A stretch of DNA of 64,000 nucleotides from Harmothoe impar. Taxonomy: Eukaryota; Annelida; Polychaeta; Phyllodocida; Polynoidae. Where the stretch lies: assembly GCA_947462335.1 (NCBI GenBank), contig OX381704.1:27551955-27615954 (forward strand), given 5' to 3'. The notes below the pieces were generated by a model. That model did no database searches, had not been told where the DNA came from, and worked only from the letters and a program-made list of their open reading frames with translations. Position 1 is the first letter of the stretch, and every line of letters begins with the position of its first letter. Positions 56,277 through 64,000 of the stretch are shown one piece after another. A program made the translations under genes and the position numbers.

Positions 56277-56482
56277 GAAAGTTGTATTTCAAGTTACTCG
56301 CTCTAGCTAGCAAAACAGGGCCGAGCTCAGTAGTTTCTATCAATTTTTGCGCTGCTTTACTGATCCCCAGGGCGATGGCGTAACCAAAGTTTGCGAGGCG
56401 ATTACCTGACATTTTCTGGACTTTTCTTTAAAAACATTTGACCTACTATACTTTCAGACCATGTGACCTGAAACAAACTAAC
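56277..56482. mobile_element. MITE family A, copy 3 (degenerate)
   Basis: GAAAGTTGTATTTCAAGTTAC on the left and GTGACCTGAAACAAACT on the right are eroded versions of the family A ends. The interior keeps CTAGCAAAACAGGGCCGA. Confidence 0.5.
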
Positions 56483-59400
56483 ATATGTTTGCCGGTGGCT
56501 CTTGACACTTTATACAATGTATACCATGTGGTTTACTAGAGAGAGGCTAAAGATTGTGCAAAGGCTTGCCACCCGGGCAGAACTATAGTGTTTAGATACA
56601 TTTAGGGCAAGCCCTGGAGGAGTATACCGTGAACATCGTACAGCTCTCTTCTTGTACTCCCAGCAGCCTACTCCAGCCTTTCCTTCCGCACCCCAAGGGG
56701 AAAAACTGGAATATCCTTTTTCTTTGACTTTGAGCAGCTCTTTCCGGAGGAGTAGGAACAGCTCAGTGGTAGTGAGGCAGTGTTGAGCGGCCCTGAGCAT
56801 TATGGCAGCGGTGGCTGTAGGCAATAAGAGGTGATGAGTTTACGGCTAGGCTGCTCTTTGGCTCTTGAGGCTGGGCTGACATGTGCCTGTTGGCTACTGT
56901 CCTCGGGGCAATCTTTCCGCTATACAGTCTAATACAGGCTACCTCCTATTTGTCTGCCATTAGTGCAAACCAGCCACCAGGGCCACTATCTATATTGGGC
57001 GTGGTCAGATGACCAACCCACTCCCTCGTCCATTTAATGCCACAAGTCGGGGCCGGTTGTTCATTTGGCCAGTTGAATGGGGGCTGTATAGGCCCGACTG
57101 GTGGCTAGTCTATCTAGTCAGTGCAGTGTTTAGAGACATAAAAGTAAAAGAAACATTTGCCAACACACCTCATCGCCCAAAGAGGGTTCAGGAAAAAAAA
57201 TAAGTCGGCTGCAGTGTGTGTGACTACGGGGGAAATTGGGGACTTTTAGTTCTTTAACTATTACTATTAAAATAACTAGCTTATTAATAGTGAGAAAAAC
57301 GAGGCAATATCTTATGTAATTCTCTAAGTTATATATGAGGTACAGCATTCATTAAAAAAAAGAATGATCACGCAAGCAGTCTACGGCAGATGTACCCAGA
57401 TTACTGGTACAAGCGTCCAGAACAATAATTGGATACCTGATAGTTAACTATTTCTTTGATTTACTCAGGGCAAATAATCATGCCTAACACAAAGACAAAC
57501 CGAAGTCCATCACAGCTGCACAGGGCAATCTGATTTGACATCTGATATCTGGCTACTTGGGCACAACTCCTATACTTTAGCTAAAAAGGCAACTCTGGAC
57601 CTGGAGATTGCAAGCATAGTCTGTGTTTAGATAGTGATAGCTCTACAGGGAATTAATTGTCAAGGGAGAGCTGAATTAATTCTCCACGTGCTACTGGGAA
57701 GAGCAAGTAACTTATCTGGGTGTTTTCATTTGGGTTCTTTCTTTTTTGGGGGGATGGATAAGATCGGCTCATCAAAATTAATTTAGATTGGACTATTCAT
57801 TTTTATGCCTTTCATAACTGTGAGTGATTATTTTCTACCGGCTACACCTTCCTTTGTATAAAACCAGGAGGTGAAAGCAGTTTATTAGTGAAAAGACTGG
57901 ATTTAATCCAAGAACCCAAGTGGTGAATAATATGTAAGCCACTTTGTTCATTACTGTATAAATAATCACTGTTGTTCTATCCTTTTAAAAGGACAGAGTT
58001 TACAGCTCAATGCACATATTAAAGGTGTTCTACCTTTCCCCCGATGACCCTTAAGATCCAACCTTACCGAGTTCAGATTGTGGTGGAATCTACGAACTAC
58101 AAATAGAAAGCAGCCCTATGAGGATTGCCTCAGATCCGGCTAATTTAGACTACTCAAGAGGCTCACTGCACACCTTGAACCCCGGAAGTACACAGGTTTC
58201 AGATAAGGCCTGCCAACCATGGCAGTCTCTAATTGACTAATAAGGAAAAAACGGCCAGTCCTTTATAGGATTAGATTGTTGTTTCCCAAAACCTTCCTTA
58301 TTATACATTATGATAACGCTGGGAATTTACAACCGGTGATATTATTTAATACCGCCATACATGGTATAATATAAGCATCCTTAGCGCCTTAAGATGAGGT
58401 CTATTAGTGCATCCTGAGCAGGTTGCCATGGAGACCCCATCACCTGGCTGGCTGTTGGGTGGGAAGTAGCTGGGTAGGTAAGTGCAGGTGGGCCCCCTAG
58501 CCATAGGGTGTACACGATAAGGGAGGCCCTGCCCTGGGAGTGGCCTGTAAATGTCACTTGTAGTCATAATACGGAACAGGCCTGTGCTGATTAATGCTAG
58601 CGCACGGAAACAGAATGCCGAGTGGGCCATAACCGTGAACACAGGCGACAACGTGATAAGATAGCCATGAGCGATATACCGTTATTATTAGCAAAAAAGG
58701 GCACGGCTGGTCGGGAACAATGCCCAAGGTAGTGCTTTCAGGGATGCGGGGGGAATTCATTAAGTAGGCGGGGAGTTAATCATTTCACTTAGTAGTTCAG
58801 AAAGGTCCTTTCTCTGTAATATGGGGATTTTACATAGAGATAATAGTATAGCCCAAAAGAGAGTACCGATATACCACCTCCTATACTGCCTCCTATGGAG
58901 AACATGATAAGCACCGCCAAACATATGTCTCTGGCTGCTACAGGTACATGTAGTCTTAATATACTGACTGATAAACCTAGGGGGTCCTGTCATCCGCCCC
59001 CTTCTACGACTTCATATCTGCCAGCAATCTGCCATCTGCAATTTGAACTCATGATAGCAACCAATAAATACCACTGCAATAAGCTACTGAGCCCTTTGTA
59101 TATGATGTTGCAAAAGATGTAGCTCTGCAAATCTTATGCATGTGCCTTTCCACTGCCAACTTGCATGGGCAGGTCATGCAGGGGCCTCCAATGCTGACTG
59201 GAGACAACTAAACACAATCTGAATAACTTTGCTGCTTGAGTTAACTTTGCAGGTTCCATGCTGCATATTGAGAGAATACGAACTAAGGAATCGCCGAGTT
59301 TTCTGACTTCCAACCTTCTCCTAACTTGGGGGAACCTTGATGGAGGAGCTACTGCATCTAATCTCATTCACAGGGGATCCAATTGACAGGCATGGTGAGG

Positions 59401-62329
59401 GGTCTGGGGTAGGGGCTGGCGGCTGGGGGCTTTCAGGGGTAGCCCTATGACACAGGCCTGTCACCTGTAGATTCATTAAGGTAGCTTGTTCAGGTTAATA
59501 CTACACATTGCCCCATCCTCCAAGACAACTATGTCTCCAGCAATCTGTCTTCAGCCCCCACTGTACTGCCAGCTCTGATAAGACAGTTTAAGTCAGCCCC
59601 GAGAGGACTAGACTGAAAAATGGAGCTTTAACTATATATAGACTAGCACTCACCGTGTGCTTCCCCATCCAACTCCTTCTCCCTCAAGTCCCAGCCAACT
59701 CCCTATAGCATGCCAGACAGTGCTTTGCCAATAAAGAATACGTTAAGATGGATTCAAGTGGGAGAAAAATACATTGAGATGGCGCCCTCCACTAAGGTTC
59801 TCCATCTGGTAATGTACATAGGGCCAGGATTGTCTGCAAATATCGATTATGTCTTGTGAGATGGTGGTAGGGAAAAACATATGAAGAGACGATAGTGGGG
59901 ATTACTCAATAGCACCTGAAACTCTGTAGGTCTAAAGTATAATTGAGACCATTTCCCTTGTGATTTATACAGTAGGACATATATCATACAGATGTATCCA
60001 TAAGGACATATATTATAGACAGGGGGCTACAGAACAGGATTCTGGCAACAGATGGCGACCGAATTGCTGTGGCATCAGCCGCACATGGGTTGGCTAGCAG
60101 GTGATGTAAATGGAGGATAAGACCCAGGAGACACTCAGATGGGATAACGATAGATAGTGAGTGCTTGGTGATGCAGAAGTGTAAATGTGCATGACATTTG
60201 ACAGTCCTGGAACTCCTCATCAGATGTTGGAATGTGATGGGGTTGGGGAGAGGGTAGCAGGAAGGAGCTGGTGGTGGATAGCAATGGTGTGACAGAAAAC
60301 AGGCAGTAAGTGTACGGTCAAGGGAAACGGGACGACAGGTCTATTGTAATCTACATAAAAAAGGTGGTCTAGGACCATTTTTATTTCGTTTTTTACATGT
60401 TTGGCCATATAGCGCTAAAACAGTGGTGCACGCGGTGAAATGAAATGTCATGGGACAGGTTAAGTTTGCAATGTGGAATATGGTATGAGGGTTTTTGAGC
60501 GATGCCGGTGATGAACTTCACTCGAGACTTATGCTGCATTTTCCCCTCACGAGTACTCTCGGATCTAATATGCTCGTTGACTATCGGCGATATGCCATTA
60601 CCGACCAGCGTTCGTTAGCGGCCCACATTGGGTCGGCTCCTAAAGATGTATTCATGGATATATTCTGTACTTTACGATGGCTACATTCAGGAGGCTGAGT
60701 GGGTGTTCGCTTGGGGATGGCAAGGAACAGCAGTCGGAAAGGAAGAACTAGGCAATGGAGGAATGGAAGGGGGAGGCTGTGGGAAAGTGATACATAGAGG
60801 CAGGAAGAGAGGCAGGGGGGAAGGGAAGCAGGAAGAGAGGCAGGGGGGGGGGCACCAAGAAGGATAGAAGCAGTCTCGGAATCCCAGCCCAATTCTATGG
60901 TACCTATGGGCTGGGACCAGGGCTGTATTTCACTTTTGCGCCAGGTTGGTGGCACAGATCAGAGGTGTATTGCAATACACATCCAACTACAAACAGATTA
61001 TTATCTTGATCGAAGGGTTGATTGAATTATGTGTCTTGGACGGAATGGCAGGCTGCTCCGAGGCTATCCTCTAGTAGGGTAGACGCTGGCCGAGACTGGG
61101 ATAGAAGGGAAGGGTTATCTCAATTTGTCGTATACGTGAAACAAGCCTCAAATGCTCTTACTGTACCCAACCCTAACACCCGATATTGCGCTTTCCCGTG
61201 GGAATCTAAAACTTCCGCGGACAGGCACATATAAATCAGGAGGTGGTCTCACTTTACCTAGATTTATGGCGCCATTGCAGGCCTTTGCTTTAAGCGGGAT
61301 TCATCCACTCAGCTCCGGTTTCTTCCCCAACTACAATCGATATAGTCTAATTAGAATTGATCATCGACTTTTCAAACATTCTGCCTATAAAAGTTGAGAG
61401 GGGAAGCCGTTCGGATCCCCAGGCCTTCATGACGGCTACGTTCTTTTAAAGTAGTGGCGATTACCATATCGAGTGCAACCAGTAGTGTTGTTTTATGCAG
61501 TCTGTGTTGGGGAAATCGGGAATCACGAGAGCAGAGATCGAACAAAAACATGATCAAATCGACCAATAAAACTCGGCAGTTTAGATGAGTGGTAGAGAGG
61601 CTTCTGGGCTGGGAGGGTGGTGAGCCAATGGATTATCGAGGTGGGTTGTGTGTAGGATTGCACTGTGCAGGGCAGGTACATGCGTGCTACTGGTTTGCCT
61701 AGTTACTATAATAGGATAATATTGCAGTTTAAGCCTACAGGAAGCACTTGATGGCATGTGTATAAGGGTTCATTCTCTGTATATCATCGATTGCTCCGCT
61801 GACGGATCATGTGACTTTCAGTATTCAAGGGAATATATAGTTATACAACGGATAACCAATAATGGCAAAAGTTTCCATTTTATGGACATATGAATGCTTG
61901 ACGTGACTGTGCAGGGTGACCTGAATCTGTGGTTGTGGCCAAAAGTTCCTTGGTAGTGCATAAAACTACACGAAGGTAAGTGGATTGGAAACGCCACAAT
62001 AGTGGGATGCGTGGTGCCCAGTAGTGTAACTATAGCGATGGGAGGAACCTTAGTAGTGGGAAGGTCTGCTGATGGCCTGAGGCCACAGATGACTTGCCGT
62101 GCATCCCCCGGTGCCTCATCGACCGCCTGCTCGGTTAAACTTTAATCGTTCTGTGTGTGGGCCGAATGACCCCGCCGTGATCTATCCGACCTTCTATAAG
62201 GTCAGCACCTCAGGCCTGGAGAGTCGTCCGTGCGGAAATCGTACATGGGTCTCATTCCCAATTAATCACTACACAGCGGTAAACCATCCTTTGTGCTTCA
62301 TGCAATATCCCTGGAATGCAGATCAATAT
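56483..62329. other. Gene-poor region
   Basis: No exon, RNA gene or transposase recognised on either strand. Only a purine-rich tract with an internal direct repeat (AGGCAGGAAGAGAGGCAGGG-type, 60,795-60,855) stands out. Confidence 0.35.
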
Positions 62330-62457
62330 CCCAGTAAACAAAAAAAACATTATACGACGTTATGTAGCGTGTCTCTATGGCTCATTATTGTGGCAAAACG
62401 TTATACAACATTAACAACGTAATTTTGACGCGAGATAACATATTTTTGTTAGCTGGG
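62330..62457. mobile_element. Small MITE, 128 bp
   Basis: Ends CCCAGTAAACAAAAA and TTTTTGTTAGCTGGG are inverted repeats. The interior has repeated TTATACRACRTTA words. Non-coding. Confidence 0.6.
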
Positions 62458-62892
62458 ATCCTACAAGGAAATGCACAGATGCACTCAGTTGTATATGACG
62501 TATATATGTAACCATATATACTATACACGAGCATTGTACCGGAAGTAATTCATATTGTTATTTTAATATGTATTTAACTGCTATGTGTCCAACGTGGGGA
62601 ATCTAGAAGCCTGTGACAATCTGTAGATAAATTGTTCCCATGGCATCCCAAATACCCCTTAAGCCTCACGGGCTTCAAATGCCATGTCAGACCCATAGGG
62701 ATTTACACGACATAAAGAACGATCATCGTGACAAGGGAGACAGAGTTGGAATTATAGCCAAAGCAGAATTATTTTCTACAGTGTTTCACTCAACAGAAAA
62801 TGTACTCTTAATCAGTGATGTTGTGAAGTGGCTTTCTGCTATGAAATATGATCAGTGGCATTCGACTGGGAGAACATCGTGACAAGTCATGG
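62458..62892. other. Anonymous sequence
   Basis: Nothing supportable. Confidence 0.4.
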
Positions 62893-63814
62893 TTACACAC
62901 AGAGAGAAGTAGAATCACTGTAACTCTCAAATAGGAGTCCAGCCCCGATCACTGAGGTGACCCTCCCCAAGATTCTAAAGTGACTCCCTAATATAAATGG
63001 GATTCTATAATTGCTCTATAATGACTCCTGTTCCAAGAGAGTCATATACAGCTAATTGATTCCCTACCTCGCATTGACTCCCATCTTATGGAGCCATGAA
63101 CTGGAGGACTCCATATGGGCCCCATAGGGAGTCATGTGTATACGACTCTCTTTTGACTACCTAAACTATCCTGATCTCAAATTTAAACTTTGAATATCTC
63201 ACTAGTTCTGAGCTCTTTCACTAGAGGGCCTTACAATATAACTTGTAGAGTTTTCTCAGAGCAGTGCCTGTCATAATCGTTTTAAAATGGCCCTCTTCAT
63301 CTGATCAAGACAGAACTTAGTAATACTCATGCTAATAGTAGGAATGTCTGATAATAAGTACATGGACTAAAGAAAATACTATTTCATTATGTGAAATAGA
63401 CCAATATATATAGGTACAGTTGAAGCATAGACACCATTTCTGTGGGTAAATGTTTATGTTAAAGCATTTTCACTGTTTCATCTATGCATGGCTTATAAGC
63501 TGAGATCAAGTAAATGAAATCTCTGATTTCTCCCACCATTCAGATTGAAGTAAATGATGAAACCAATGAGAAGGGAGCTGTTAAGATCTCCTTGCATCAC
63601 CCATTTTGACTCCCTACAATAATAGTGTCAAACAGATTTGACTCCCGATTTATATAGTGTCATCCCATTTTGACTCCTGTTTGATTCTATGCAAAGAGAG
63701 TCAGTAAACTTATGATAGGGAGTCACTTTAAAGTCATGGGGAGAGTTATCTCAGTGATCGGGGCTGGACTCCCATTTGAGAGTTACAGTGATTCTACTTC
63801 TTCTCTCTGTGTAA
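62893..63814. mobile_element. Non-autonomous TIR element, 922 bp
   Basis: Inverted ends of about 63 bp (62,893-62,957 and 63,750-63,814) share TTACACA, GAGAGAAG, AGAATCACTGTAACTCTCAA and GAGTCCAGCCCCGATCACTGAG. Inside, GACTCC/GGAGTC words recur many times in both orientations towards each end. No protein is encoded, and the superfamily is not evident. Confidence 0.75.
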
Positions 63815-64000
63815 AACGTCTAGATGTAGTGGCTTCTGTGCCAATTCTGGGATGGAGAGTTGGTCCATCTAATGGTTCTATCAATACGTTCATTTATATC
63901 CACAACTGCAATTGTTATCAGTATGAGGGTCTATAGGTATTCACCTTATCCCTGATATATACCCTATACCTTATCGGTCAGGGACTGTTACAGTAACCTA

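Overview
The window is nuclear DNA of a metazoan, most likely a marine invertebrate. It is AT-leaning, has no operons, has eukaryotic TATA, CCAAT and poly(A)-like signals and tRNA-type SINE heads, and is dense in DIRS, Maverick/Polinton-like, LINE and MITE-type repeats. The abundance of death-domain material and the repeat mix would fit a cephalochordate such as amphioxus, but that is a guess. I recognise no host protein-coding gene with confidence: almost everything nameable is mobile DNA.

Layout. 1-23,275: mostly anonymous DNA with a 45-bp minisatellite (1-360), two tRNA-derived SINE heads (about 1.6 and 2.0 kb), several MITE families and a 300-bp fold-back element (18,947-19,248). 23,276-28,819: a structurally complete DIRS retrotransposon on the minus strand (gag, RT-RNase H-methyltransferase-like, tyrosine recombinase), with inverted terminal repeats and an internal complementary region. 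Its three frames are linked by two -1 slippery heptamers, GGGTTTT and TTTTTTC, each in correct phase just before a stop codon. 28,820-33,632: small repeats and homopolymer runs.

33,639-43,547: the most interesting object, a 9.9-kb element with 82-bp near-perfect terminal inverted repeats starting 5'-AG and a 6-bp target duplication (CACTGC). Inside are long inverted arms (about 2.7-2.9 kb). Each arm has an intact copy of an unrecognised 260-residue gene. Between the arms lie a decayed protein-primed family-B DNA polymerase and an intact gene for a poly-alanine protein with two C-terminal death domains. The two ends carry different dense arrays of transcription-factor-like sites: CArG + ETS + CRE + octamer on the left, E-box + ETS + E2F + CCAAT on the right. 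I read it as a non-autonomous Maverick/Polinton-like (virus-derived) element that lost its replication genes but kept an accessory gene set aimed at cell-death signalling.

43,554-64,000: MITEs, a second copy of a 6-bp-TSD MITE family, an isolated fragment of the DIRS right end (49,917), a strong hairpin (50,061-50,178), a 1.9-kb satellite of 116/128-bp units rich in YY1-like CCATCTTGG boxes (50.5-52.4 kb), the 3' part of a LINE reverse transcriptase (54.3-54.9 kb) abutting a fragment shared with the arms of the 9.9-kb element, and a 922-bp TIR element near the right edge.

Within the DIRS element the gag, polymerase and recombinase would act together in cDNA synthesis and circle integration. 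Within the 9.9-kb element the terminal arrays probably drive the TATA-box promoters of the death-domain gene and the duplicated gene. Everything else looks like independent insertions.
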